From assembly GCF_000715495.1 (NCBI RefSeq), contig NZ_JNLX01000059.1, positions 22,248 through 86,247 of the forward strand: DNA of 64,000 bases, given 5' to 3'. The position numbers and the translations under genes were made by a program. The notes beneath the pieces are model-generated. The model saw nothing but the letters and a program-made list of their open reading frames with translations, did not search any database and was not told where the DNA came from. Position 1 is the first letter of the stretch. Every line of letters starts with the position of its first letter. Of this stretch, positions 37,389 to 45,504 are shown piece after piece. Source of the stretch: Hymenobacter sp. IS2118 (lineage in GTDB: Bacteria > Bacteroidota > Bacteroidia > Cytophagales > Hymenobacteraceae).

Positions 37389-39872
37389 ATGAATACCCCC
37401 GAAAATTCCAAGGCTCCCCGCGCCAAGCGCGAAAAGCCCGAAGCCACGGCCATCACCCAGGACCAGGTCCTGCGTGCCTTCACCGACAACCCCACCAAAG
37501 TATTGGCCTACCGCCAGCTCTCGCGCCGCCTCGGCGTGACGACCAAAGGCCAGCGCGAGGAGATTTTTGCCCACATCAAGGTGCTGCGCAAAAACGGCTT
37601 CATTACGCTGCTTCAAAACGACGAATACCGCCTCGCCGATGCCGATGCCGTGGCGGCGGCGTTGATGCCGTCCAGCGCCAAGAAAACATCCAAAAAAGGC
37701 GACGCGCCCATTGCCCCGCCCCGCAACCGTTCGGTGCAGGCTGAGTTTGGCCAGGACCCCATTGTGCACCGTCGCCGCGCCGCTGGCTTCGACTACGTGG
37801 ACGGCGACGACCGCCCCGAGCGCGCTCCCTCCAACACCATTATTGGCACCGTCGATTTGGCCACGCCCAACTTCGCCTTCGTGGTGCCCGAAGGCGTCGA
37901 TGGCGGCGACGATATCCGCGTGTTCACCGACCAGCTCAAGTTTGCGCTGCAGGGCGACGTGGTGCGGGTGCGCCTGCGCAGCGGCTCGCGCGACGGCCGG
38001 CCCATGGGCGACGTGGTGGAAGTGCTCAAGCGCGTGCGGCCCGAAGTAGTCGGCCGCATTCAGATTCAGGGTACGCTGGGCTTCGTGAAGGCCGACAACC
38101 GCAAGGTATATTTCGACGTGTTCGTGCCGCCGCATCAACTGCACGAGTCGCGTAATGGCGACAAGGTGCTGGTCCGCATCACCGAGTTTCCGACCGACCC
38201 AAACCGCCAGCCGACCGGCGAGGTCGTGCGCAACTTCGGGCAGGCCGGCGGCAACGAGGCCGAGATAAACGCCATTATGGCCGAGTTCGGATTGCCGTTC
38301 GAATTTCCTGAGGAAGTACAGACCGAATCCGAAGGCATCAGTGAGGTTATCGAGCCGGAGGAAATTGCTCGCCGCCGCGACTTCCGCAACATCACCACCT
38401 TCACTATCGACCCCGCCGACGCCAAGGATTTCGACGATGCCCTGAGCATTCAGAAGCTGGAAAATGGCCATTGGGAAATCGGCGTGCACATCGCCGACGT
38501 GACCCACTACGTGCGCCCCGGCACCGAGCTGGAGCGCGAGGGCAAGCATCGCGCCACCTCCGTGTACCTCGTGGACCGCGTGATTCCCATGCTGCCCGAG
38601 CGCCTCTCCAACGGCCTCTGCTCGCTGCGCCCGAATGAGGACAAGCTGACCTTTTCGGCCGTGTTCGAGCTCGATGAAGCTGGCAAGCTTTACGAGTCGT
38701 GGTTCGGTAAAACTGTCATTCACTCCGACCGCCGCTTCAGCTACGAGGACGCCCAGGAGCGCATCGAGAGCAAGGAGGGCGACTACGCCGAGGAGGTGAA
38801 TATCATGAACGACATGGCGCATAAAATCTGTGCGCAGCGCTTCAAGCAGGGGGCCATCACCTTCGAAACCCAGGAGGTGAAGTTCCGACTGGATGAGAAC
38901 GGCAAGCCCCTGGGCGTGTATGTGAAGGAGCGTAAGGACGCGCACAAGATGATTGAGGAGTTCATGCTGCTGGCCAACCGCAAGGTGGCCGAGTTCGTGT
39001 TCAACCTCAAAAAGTCCAAGCCGCGCTTCACCATGGTGTACCGTACCCACGACGCGCCCGAGCCCGAACGCCTCCAGACTTTCGCCCTCTTCGCCCAGAA
39101 GTTTGGCTACAAGCTGAAGCTCGACAACCCGAAGAAAATCAGCACCGAGCTCAACACCCTTAGCTCTGAGGTGATGGGTAAGCCCGAGCAGAATGTGCTG
39201 CAAGGCTTGGCCATTCGCACCATGAGCAAGGCCATTTATACCACCGAGCCGCTCGGCCACTTCGGCCTGGCCTTCGACCACTACTCGCACTTCACCTCGC
39301 CCATCCGCCGCTACCCCGACATGATGGCCCACCGCCTGCTGGAGCACTACCTCCTCGGCGGCAAGAACGTGCCCGTCGACCCCGTGGAGGATGAGTGCAA
39401 GCACTCATCGGCCCGCGAAAAGCTGGCGGCCAACGCCGAGCGCGCCAGCATTAAATTCAAGCAGGTGGAGTTCATGGCCGATGAAATCGGCAACACGTTC
39501 AAGGGCGTGGTGTCCGGCCTGACCGAGCGCGGCATGTACATCGAAATCGAGGAGAACAAGTGCGAAGGCATGGTTCGTATCAGCGACATTCCCGGCGACT
39601 TCTATGAGCTTGATAAAGACAACTACCGCATTGTCGGCAAGAACAACAAGCGCATCATTCAGTTCGGTGACGAGATGATGGTAGTCGTTAAATCCGCCAA
39701 CCTACTCGACCGCACCATTGACTTCGAGTTAGTAGACGACCGCCCCGACCATGTGAAAAAGCGCGAAGCCGACGAGCGCAAGCAGCGCAGCAGCGAGCCC
39801 CGCGGCTACCGCGACCACAGCGCCGGCAAGGGCGGGAGCAAGGGCAGCGGCTACAAGGGCAAGCGCCGGTAA
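37389..39872 (+). CDS. rnr: Ribonuclease R
   Basis: The ATG at 37389 gives 827 residues; the longer frame from 37242 begins inside a repeat. An N-terminal winged-helix domain (about 20-75) precedes two cold-shock domains (about 145-320). The RNB catalytic domain (about 345-690) has TIDPADAKDFDDALSI (metal-binding Asp residues), HIADVTHYV, LPERLSNGLCSL and HFTSPIRRYPDMMAHRLL. An S1 domain (about 715-800, FKGVVSGLTERGMYIEIEE) and a basic Lys/Gly/Ser-rich tail follow. It is a 3'-5' exonuclease that digests structured RNA and takes part in ribosome and mRNA turnover. Confidence 0.95.
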   Translation: MNTPENSKAPRAKREKPEATAITQDQVLRAFTDNPTKVLAYRQLSRRLGVTTKGQREEIFAHIKVLRKNGFITLLQNDEYRLADADAVAAALMPSSAKKTSKKGDAPIAPPRNRSVQAEFGQDPIVHRRRAAGFDYVDGDDRPERAPSNTIIGTVDLATPNFAFVVPEGVDGGDDIRVFTDQLKFALQGDVVRVRLRSGSRDGRPMGDVVEVLKRVRPEVVGRIQIQGTLGFVKADNRKVYFDVFVPPHQLHESRNGDKVLVRITEFPTDPNRQPTGEVVRNFGQAGGNEAEINAIMAEFGLPFEFPEEVQTESEGISEVIEPEEIARRRDFRNITTFTIDPADAKDFDDALSIQKLENGHWEIGVHIADVTHYVRPGTELEREGKHRATSVYLVDRVIPMLPERLSNGLCSLRPNEDKLTFSAVFELDEAGKLYESWFGKTVIHSDRRFSYEDAQERIESKEGDYAEEVNIMNDMAHKICAQRFKQGAITFETQEVKFRLDENGKPLGVYVKERKDAHKMIEEFMLLANRKVAEFVFNLKKSKPRFTMVYRTHDAPEPERLQTFALFAQKFGYKLKLDNPKKISTELNTLSSEVMGKPEQNVLQGLAIRTMSKAIYTTEPLGHFGLAFDHYSHFTSPIRRYPDMMAHRLLEHYLLGGKNVPVDPVEDECKHSSAREKLAANAERASIKFKQVEFMADEIGNTFKGVVSGLTERGMYIEIEENKCEGMVRISDIPGDFYELDKDNYRIVGKNNKRIIQFGDEMMVVVKSANLLDRTIDFELVDDRPDHVKKREADERKQRSSEPRGYRDHSAGKGGSKGSGYKGKRR

Positions 39873-39886
39873 ATGCTGAACCCAGA

Positions 39887-40089
39887 CGCGGGGAACCTCA
39901 CGAGACCCCTGCGGGGCGGGCCCCTCTCCAAAAGAGAGGGGAGCCTGACGAACAATGAAGCCTCGACTTAACCCAGAGTCGGGGCTTTTTTGTTGATATC
40001 AGCAATATCAAGTTTACTCTTTAAGCGCCGCCGTGGCTCCCCTCTCTTTTGGAGAGGGGCCGTGCCCGGCAGGGGTGAGGTTCCCCGCG
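39887..40089. repeat. Large paired palindrome around the rnr terminator
   Basis: The arm 39887-39950 (CGCGGGGAACCTCACGAGAC... CCCCTCTCCAAAAGAGAGGGG) is the reverse complement, with a few differences, of 40030-40089. Each arm carries its own CCCCTCTCC-AAAA-GAGAGGGG hairpin. The real terminator lies between them. Confidence 0.8.
39958..39992 (+). terminator. Rho-independent terminator of rnr
   Basis: AAGCCTCGACT and AGTCGGGGCTT pair around a short loop, followed by a run of six T. It sits in the middle of the paired palindrome. Confidence 0.8.
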
Positions 40090-40111
40090 CCTGCCGTTCT
40101 TTGCACCACCT

Positions 40112-41083
40112 ATGACCCCAGCCGACTTCCCCGCTAACATCACCGCCGCCCTCGCTCAGCTCGACTACGGCCAGGCCCCGGAAACCCTCTACGCCCCCAT
40201 CCGCTACATCATGGGCCTGGGCGGCAAGCGCATTCGCCCGCTGCTCACGCTGCTCGGCGCCCATCTCTTCACCGACGAGCTGGGCGGCATCATGAAGCCT
40301 GCCCTGGCCACCGAAGTCTTCCATAACTTCACCCTGCTGCACGACGACCTCATGGACCAGGCGCCCCTGCGCCGCGGCCAGGCCACCGTGCACGAAAAGT
40401 GGAACCCCAACGTGGCCATTCTTTCCGGCGACGTGATGCTGGTGCGGGCCTACGAGCTGTTCCTGGAAGTCGACCCGCAGCTACTGCCGCGCATCCTCAC
40501 CCGCTTCGGCCAGACGGCCGCCGAGGTTTGCGAAGGCCAGCAGTGGGACATGAATTTTGAGACCGAGTCCCAGGTGAGCATTGCCCAATACCTGGACATG
40601 ATTCGCCTGAAAACGGCCGTGCTCCTGGGCTTCTGCCTCGAGCTGGGCGCCCGCCTGGCCGGTGCTACGGAGGAGGATGCCGAGCACCTGCGCCAGTTCG
40701 GTACCGACATCGGCCTGGCCTTCCAGTTGCGCGACGACCTGCTGGACGTGTATGGCGACGCCGCCACCTTTGGCAAGCGCGTGGGCGGCGACATCGTGGC
40801 CAATAAGAAGACATTCCTGCTGCTCACTGCCCAGGCCCAGGCTAACGACTCGCAACAGGCCGTCCTGCGCCAGCTCATTGCCCAGCCCGTGACTGATGCC
40901 GATGCCAAAGTAGCGGCCGTGCGCGCCATCTACGATGAGCTCGAAATTCGCCCGCAGACGGAGGCGCTCATCAACGACTACTTCCAGGATGCCCTGCAGC
41001 ACCTGGAGCGCGTAGAGGCCCCCGCTGAGCGCAAACAACCCCTGCACCAGCTGGCGCTCCAGCTCATGGACCGCGAGAGCTAG
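40112..41083 (+). CDS. Polyprenyl (trans-isoprenyl) diphosphate synthase
   Basis: The 323-residue protein has both Asp-rich motifs: FTLLHDDLMD (first, about residues 72-81, DDxxD) and FQLRDDLLDVYGD (second, about 203-215). GGKRIRP at 36-42 binds the substrate. It extends allylic diphosphates with isopentenyl diphosphate to make quinone side chains or undecaprenyl-like carriers. Chain length cannot be set from sequence alone; the residues before the first DDxxD (HNFTLL, no bulky aromatic four or five residues before it) suggest a medium-to-long product. Confidence 0.88.
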   Translation: MTPADFPANITAALAQLDYGQAPETLYAPIRYIMGLGGKRIRPLLTLLGAHLFTDELGGIMKPALATEVFHNFTLLHDDLMDQAPLRRGQATVHEKWNPNVAILSGDVMLVRAYELFLEVDPQLLPRILTRFGQTAAEVCEGQQWDMNFETESQVSIAQYLDMIRLKTAVLLGFCLELGARLAGATEEDAEHLRQFGTDIGLAFQLRDDLLDVYGDAATFGKRVGGDIVANKKTFLLLTAQAQANDSQQAVLRQLIAQPVTDADAKVAAVRAIYDELEIRPQTEALINDYFQDALQHLERVEAPAERKQPLHQLALQLMDRES

Positions 41084-41108
41084 GCGGCTCCGGTTACGTA
41101 TGCCTGTG

Positions 41109-41161
41109 GCACCTGCATTAGCTTGTGCCTTCCCTCACGATGCACAAGCTAATGCAGGTGC
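41109..41161. terminator. Perfect 20-bp hairpin before the rhomboid gene
   Basis: GCACCTGCATTAGCTTGTGC (41109-41128) and its exact complement (41142-41161) flank a 13-base loop, and a T-run follows near 41171. It can terminate the synthase gene and makes the upstream start of the rhomboid frame unlikely. Confidence 0.6.
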
Positions 41162-41177
41162 TATACCCCCTTTTTCC

Positions 41178-41831
41178 GTGCTCGACCCCATTATCATCCT
41201 CATCGGCCTCACGGTCGCCATCTCCGCCTACGCCTGGTCGAAAGACGAGCTGATGAACTCCTGGATACTGGAGCCCTACCGCATGGCCCGCTCCGACGGC
41301 CAGTGGCACCGCCTGCTCACCTCCGGCTTCCTGCACGCCGACTGGGCCCACTTGCTCTTCAACATGTTTGCCTTCTACTCCTTCGGCCCGGTGGTGCTCA
41401 GCACACTGGTGGAAGGCTATGGCGAGGGCGCGGGTCTGGGGCTGTTTCTGCTGCTCTACCTGGGCGGCATCATCCTCTCCGATTTGCCTACTTACTTCCG
41501 CCACCGCAACGACCCCGGCTACCGCAGCCTCGGCGCTTCGGGCGGGGTTTCGTCGGTACTGTTTGCCAGCATTCTGCTCTTTCCGGTGAACAACAGCGGG
41601 GGCGGCATCATCATCTTCCCCATCCCAGTTCCCATTCAGCCTTTCGTATTCGGCATCCTTTACCTGGCCTATTCCTGGTACATGGGCCGTCGCCGGGGCG
41701 ACAATATCAACCACGACGCCCACTTCTATGGCGCGCTCTATGGCGTAGTACTGCTGCTGGTCCTCTTCCCGGCTGCTGCCCCGGAGTTTGTTAGTCAGAT
41801 AAGCCTGTTTATTCAGGCAAAGCTTTCATAG
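41178..41831 (+). CDS. Rhomboid-family intramembrane serine protease
   Basis: A GTG at 41178 gives 217 residues; a longer frame from 41100 would translate the perfect hairpin and is less likely. Six membrane helices can be drawn. The family blocks are WHRLLTSGFLHADWAHLLFNMFAFYSFG (HxxxHxxxN-type), the catalytic GASGGVSSVLF (Ser about residue 119) and the last-helix His in NHDAHFYGALYG. It cleaves membrane proteins within the bilayer; its targets are unknown. It is expected in the inner membrane. Confidence 0.88.
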   Translation: MLDPIIILIGLTVAISAYAWSKDELMNSWILEPYRMARSDGQWHRLLTSGFLHADWAHLLFNMFAFYSFGPVVLSTLVEGYGEGAGLGLFLLLYLGGIILSDLPTYFRHRNDPGYRSLGASGGVSSVLFASILLFPVNNSGGGIIIFPIPVPIQPFVFGILYLAYSWYMGRRRGDNINHDAHFYGALYGVVLLLVLFPAAAPEFVSQISLFIQAKLS

Positions 41832-41928
41832 TCAATTATTTGTGTGATTAAATCAGCTTTATTATATCTATTTGTGGGGCACTGCGTATCTGGGGGCAAG
41901 TTGTTTCTTTCACCTGACCCTTCTTACC
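41832..41928 (+). promoter_or_regulatory. Leader with possible promoter before the PLDc_N-like gene
   Basis: TTTG at 41839-41842 and TCTATTTG at 41867-41874 loosely resemble a Bacteroidota promoter, with one mismatch and long spacing. The rest of the 97 bases shows nothing else. Confidence 0.3.
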
Positions 41929-42198
41929 ATGAAATCCCTTCGTCACTTTACTTCCCGTTTGCCCCTCGCGGCGCTTCTGATGCCGCTTGCCTTGTTTGTC
42001 ACGTCTTGTTCTGGTCGCAACAACAACGGTAGCTTGTCCATCTTCGGAATCCTTTATGTCCTACTGGCCATTGCGGCCTTGTTTAGCTTGTTGAAGCAGG
42101 ACTGGAGCCTCACTAAAAAGCTTATTTGGGGTGCTGTCATTTGGTTCTTCCCCTTCGGTGGTTCTATTATTTATTTCCTCTTCTCCGGCCGTAAGTAG
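41929..42198 (+). CDS. Small PLDc_N-like membrane protein
   Basis: The ATG at 41929 gives 89 residues with a signal or lipoprotein-like N-terminus (LFVTSCSG). A short low-complexity stretch and two helices follow, and the block SLTKKLIWGAVIWFFPFGGSIIYFLFSGRK is typical of the phospholipase D-nuclease N-terminal (PLDc_N) domain. Such proteins are small membrane proteins, often immunity-like or of unknown role, without nuclease activity. A strong terminator follows 15 bases later. Confidence 0.7.
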   Translation: MKSLRHFTSRLPLAALLMPLALFVTSCSGRNNNGSLSIFGILYVLLAIAALFSLLKQDWSLTKKLIWGAVIWFFPFGGSIIYFLFSGRK

Positions 42199-42212
42199 TA
42201 GCATTGCTCAAC

Positions 42213-42258
42213 CCAACAAAAAGCCCCGACCAGTCATCTGGTCGGGGCTTTTTGTTGG
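42213..42258. terminator. Strong bidirectional terminator
   Basis: CCAACAAAAAGCCCCGACCA and its complement form a perfect stem of about 20 base pairs with a six-base loop and flanking A/T runs. It separates two convergent genes. Confidence 0.92.
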
Positions 42259-42308
42259 ATGGAATTTGTACCGCTGGCACCGTAGCTCGGGCACCAGGCG
42301 GGCTCTTT

Positions 42309-42932
42309 CTATTGGTTGAGCAACCGCTTCTTCTCGAGCCGTGCTACGCCGCGCAGCAGCTCGCCGCTGTTCGTAATCTGGGTCATCTGCCAATGGTCGG
42401 CCAGGCGGCGCAGCTTCACCTCCACTACCATTGTGGTATCGTACTTGGGCTGCGATATCTCCAGGCCCACGAAGGCGTTGTCGCCTTCCTCACGGCTGTA
42501 TTTGATGCCTTTGAACTTACTGTCGGGGCCTACCACGCGGCTGGCCAGCCCGGTCAGCGAAAGGTTCACCGTGCGTTTCGGCGCTGCCTCTGCCGCCGCT
42601 TGTAGCGAGCCCGTTTCCACGTAGCGCTCCACTTCTTTGCGAGCCGCTTTGGCCAAAGTCGGCTTCAGCAGCCGCAAGGCACCGCCCATCATCAGTCCAC
42701 CGCCAGGCACCAATGACGTTAGCGCCGAACCTTGCTGGGCCACGTCGTCTACCAAATGGCCGGTCACGCTGCTTACGTCCACATACTTCTCAAACGCCGC
42801 CATGTCGTGCGACTGCACGGCCGCCGCGGCCATCACCAGCGCGCCCTCCGGCCCGTTCTTCGCACTTCGGTACAAATAGTAGCCTCCGGCCCCCAGGGCT
42901 ATCAGCAAGACAAGTAGCAGTAGTTTTTTCAT
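42309..42932 (-). CDS. DUF2939-like membrane-anchored protein
   Basis: The 207-residue protein has one N-terminal hydrophobic helix (about 3-22) followed by a soluble domain. The pattern, a YYLYRSAKNG start and then a helix with DMAAFEKYVDVSSVTGHLVDD, resembles the DUF2939 family. A later block is SREEGDNAFVGLEISQPKYDTTMVVEVKLRRL. The function is unknown; the anchor suggests periplasmic exposure. It is convergent with the PLDc_N-like gene. Confidence 0.6.
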   Translation of the reverse strand: MKKLLLLVLLIALGAGGYYLYRSAKNGPEGALVMAAAAVQSHDMAAFEKYVDVSSVTGHLVDDVAQQGSALTSLVPGGGLMMGGALRLLKPTLAKAARKEVERYVETGSLQAAAEAAPKRTVNLSLTGLASRVVGPDSKFKGIKYSREEGDNAFVGLEISQPKYDTTMVVEVKLRRLADHWQMTQITNSGELLRGVARLEKKRLLNQ

Positions 42933-43103
42933 GGATGCCTAAGCAATAAGGTGAGCCACAAAATTACCCCAAACCCCGGCTTATGACGGTTCTGCCGTAT
43001 ATCAGACTTCTTTCAGTTATTGCTTGTCACAAAGCCGCCATACGACTGGTTTTACGTCAAGAGCAGGCACATCTGCTGCCTTCCGAATTCTTATTCCTGT
43101 GCC

Positions 43104-43967
43104 ATGCTTATCCCTGCTAATAATCGTGCTGCGCCAGCGCGCCCGGAGGTACACGGCCACCGCGGCTGTCGCGGCCTGCGCCCCGAAAATACCCTCCCGG
43201 CCTTCCTGCACGCCTTAGCATTAGGGGTCGATGTTATCGAGTTAGATGTTGTCATATCGGCCGATAAACAGGTCGTCGTATCCCATGAACCCTGGCTCAA
43301 CCCGCTCGTTTGCCTCAACCCCGATGGCGAGTCCATCCCGTTGGCCGATGGTCGGAATTACAACTTATACCGGTTGCCCTACGCTACCATCCGGCGTTGC
43401 GACTGCGGCCAGCTTCGTCACCCTAGCTTCCCGGCCCAGGTTTCTGAGCCTGCTTATAAGCCCCTTCTAAGCGAGGTTTTCTCCACCCTCGAATCTGCTT
43501 CGCTTCGGCTCGGCCGGCCGCCAGTGAAATACTCCGTCGAGATAAAATGCAGCCCGGCGGGCGACAATCTGTTCCACCCGGCACCCGGCGAGTTCCTCCC
43601 CCTGGTGCTGGCCGAGCTTGCCGCAGCCAGGGTTTTGGAGCGCACCACCCTGCTGTGTTTTGATGCGCGCATTCTGCAGCTGGCTCATCAGCTACAGCCG
43701 GATTTAGCCACTTGCTTCCTGGTTGAAGACCAGGTGCCGTGGTCTTCCAGCCTGCATCAACTGGGCTTCCTGCCCACCACTTTCGGCCCCGATGCAGCAA
43801 CCATAACTCCAGCTGCAGTCCAAGCCTTACGAGATGAATTTCCCACCCTTCGCCTGGTGCCCTGGACTGTGAATGACCTGGCCGATATGCAACGCCTGCT
43901 TGCCTTGGGCTTAGACGGCATGACAACCGATTACCCCGACCGGTTGATTCCACTGCTTGCTTCTTAA
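43104..43967 (+). CDS. Glycerophosphodiester phosphodiesterase
   Basis: The start at 43104 gives 287 residues. The GDPD motif is present: HGHRGCRGLRPENTLPAFLHAL (about residues 17-38, catalytic HRG...PENT), then VDVIELDVVISADKQVVVSHEPWL (metal-binding ELD and the second catalytic His) and YSVEIK. It hydrolyses glycerophosphodiesters to glycerol 3-phosphate and an alcohol. There is no obvious signal peptide at this start, so a cytosolic location is likely. Confidence 0.9.
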   Translation: MLIPANNRAAPARPEVHGHRGCRGLRPENTLPAFLHALALGVDVIELDVVISADKQVVVSHEPWLNPLVCLNPDGESIPLADGRNYNLYRLPYATIRRCDCGQLRHPSFPAQVSEPAYKPLLSEVFSTLESASLRLGRPPVKYSVEIKCSPAGDNLFHPAPGEFLPLVLAELAAARVLERTTLLCFDARILQLAHQLQPDLATCFLVEDQVPWSSSLHQLGFLPTTFGPDAATITPAAVQALRDEFPTLRLVPWTVNDLADMQRLLALGLDGMTTDYPDRLIPLLAS

Positions 43968-44010
43968 CAAACAGCTTTTCTTGCGGGGTACAAATAAATT
44001 GATATCCCGC

Positions 44011-44048
44011 ATAAAAATGGCCTGCTGAATCCAGCAGGCCATTTTTAT
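44011..44048. terminator. Terminator of the glycerophosphodiesterase gene
   Basis: ATAAAAATGGCCTGCTG, a four-base loop and CAGCAGGCCATTTTTAT form a near-perfect stem with A and T runs. Confidence 0.9.
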
Positions 44049-44049
44049 G

Positions 44050-44248
44050 TTGTAACGTTTTATTCAAAATGTGTTACAAATCAATTGTGTTACACCTTAT
44101 TGTATCGAATTATGATACACTTATTTCGTGAATTATGTTACGATGTGTATTGTAATACGGTGTTCGGCACGGTTTAAAAAGAACAACAAATTTGTTTAAT
44201 ACGTGTATAGTGTACATATTTGCACAAGCGTTACACATTGCGTCTATT
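44050..44248 (+). promoter_or_regulatory. AT-rich control region with repeated GTTACA-type sites
   Basis: This unusually AT-rich 200 bases contains TGTAACG at 44051, GTGTTACA at 44071 and 44087, ATGTTACG at 44135 and CGTTACAC at 44229. It also holds the small inverted repeat GTATCGAATTATGATAC near 44102. TTTG at 44191-44194 and CATATTTG at 44215-44222, 20 bases apart, form a plausible promoter. The last GTTACAC falls near the predicted transcription start. Confidence 0.5.
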
Positions 44249-44635
44249 ATGTCACATCAAGGGGAAATCCTGCAGGAAGCTATCAAAAACAGCGGTATTT
44301 CCATTACTCGTATCGTAGAGGAACTGGGTATTACACGGCCAACTATTTACCGTAAATTCAAAGAAGAAACAATTGATTACAGCTTTGTAAAAAGAATCGG
44401 TGATATCATTAACCACGATTTTTCAAATGATTTTACAATTGTTCAACAATCTGTACTCCCATTTGTAACATCGCCTGCTAAACACACTGTTACAAGTAGT
44501 GTTACACCGCGTGTAACACTGCCTCAAAACATCGATTCTGACCCATCTAAGCAACTTTTAGTGCTTCAAACTAAGTACATAGCTCTTTTAGAAGCCTACA
44601 ATGAGTTGTTGTTGAAAGTGTATGGGCCTAAGTGA
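44249..44635 (+). CDS. Small helix-turn-helix regulator, AT-rich
   Basis: The ATG at 44249 gives 128 residues. An N-terminal helix-turn-helix (about 5-45, EILQEAIKNSG, ISITRIVEELGITRPTIYRKF) looks like the XRE/Fis type. A Val-Thr-rich linker (about 70-92) and a C-terminal coiled-coil helix (about 103-122, LLVLQTKYIALLEAYNELLL) follow, probably for dimerisation. Composition is AT-rich and unlike neighbours. Repeated GTTACA-like motifs upstream suggest autoregulation. It lies six bases from an exact parS, but resemblance to ParB is not seen. Confidence 0.7.
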   Translation: MSHQGEILQEAIKNSGISITRIVEELGITRPTIYRKFKEETIDYSFVKRIGDIINHDFSNDFTIVQQSVLPFVTSPAKHTVTSSVTPRVTLPQNIDSDPSKQLLVLQTKYIALLEAYNELLLKVYGPK

Positions 44636-44641
44636 CAAAAA

Positions 44642-44657
44642 TGTTCCACGTGAAACA
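44642..44657. other. parS centromere-like site
   Basis: TGTTCCACGTGAAACA matches the conserved bacterial parS consensus TGTTNCACGTGAAACA at every position. It is 23 kb from the candidate oriC, and parS sites usually cluster near the origin. It would be bound by ParB, whose gene is not in this window. Confidence 0.85.
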
Positions 44658-45122
44658 TTTTTGTTCGTTGCCTAGCTGCCGTCTGATTGCAATGAGTGCC
44701 CTCTTGTTAGGTTGTAAAATGTTGTTTGCCAGTCGGTGAAACGTGTCCAACGAATTTGTTTTGGCTCCAAAACACAGCAATAAGGGAGGGCGTTGCCGCT
44801 AATGTTCGTATTGAAGTGGGATGGCCTTTAACTTGAGTGACGAGGCTTTTTCCAATGAGGAATGTGCTCGCCCTGTGCGCAATTAGAACCCCAGTAATTT
44901 GATTGAGGAGTCTGAGCGTTGGCGCCTATCATCTATAGTTGGTGCAGAACTTGCGGCTTCGACAAAGACCTAAGCAGGACTTGCACGAGGGTCCGGGCCA
45001 TATCAGGATGTGAGTTCCTTCAGGCGTTTAAGTGATTTTAAAAACTGCGGAGAAGGGACAGTTAGTGCTGTGATGACAGCCCAGGCCTTTGGAATAAAGC
45101 GAGCAGGAAAACGCTATGTGTC
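44658..45122. other. Gene-free stretch between parS and the DUF721 gene
   Basis: About 465 bases lack any convincing gene, promoter or repeat. Short frames show no recognisable protein. Composition is ordinary to slightly AT-rich. It may be a decayed gene or simply spacer. Confidence 0.4.
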
Positions 45123-45434
45123 CTACAGGAAAATGACTTCCTTAATCACCGCTTCGCCTACCTCTGCATTGATGAGTTCAGCCACGCGGGTCTTGGCCAT
45201 GAGAAGCTCATGCTTGAGCGGGGCGGAAGTAAGCCGAACAAAAAGCCGGCCTTGGTTAACATAGACTTCTTTGGTCTTCAACGCGACTGCCTTGCCCATG
45301 ACCCGCTCCCAACTGGATACCACCGTCACCTCGTTAAGCTTGCCCTTAAGGCGATAAGCACGCACCAATTCCTCAAGTCCCTCTTTAAGGGAGATGTCGC
45401 CGGAGCGGGAAGGAGAGGAGGGCTTTTTTATCAT
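45123..45434 (-). CDS. DUF721 protein, DciA-type
   Basis: The ATG at 45434 gives 103 residues; the frame extends 31 codons upstream but that part overlaps non-coding sequence. LKEGLEELVRAYRLKGKLNEVTVVSSWERVMGKAVALKTKEV and then GRLFVRLTSAPLKHELLMAKTRVAELIN are typical of DUF721. DciA, the ancestral regulator of replicative-helicase loading, belongs to this family. It is encoded directly downstream of recF on the minus strand, as seen in other Bacteroidota. That supports a replication role, which is inferred here. Confidence 0.8.
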   Translation of the reverse strand: MIKKPSSPSRSGDISLKEGLEELVRAYRLKGKLNEVTVVSSWERVMGKAVALKTKEVYVNQGRLFVRLTSAPLKHELLMAKTRVAELINAEVGEAVIKEVIFL

Positions 45435-45504
45435 GTAGACAGGCCAAAGTAAGAAGGTTGGCTTACCTGCTTTTTGGGGGTGCAAAGGTAGCCCTGCACT
45501 CTGG

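Noticed and set aside
37332..39404. A 690-codon frame opposite rnr
   Set aside because: It is the antisense shadow of RNase R with shadow-type composition.
44642..44657. Possibility that the parS match is a chance palindrome
   Set aside because: Sixteen of sixteen positions match, an improbable coincidence for one site in 64 kb, and its position near the origin-like region fits.
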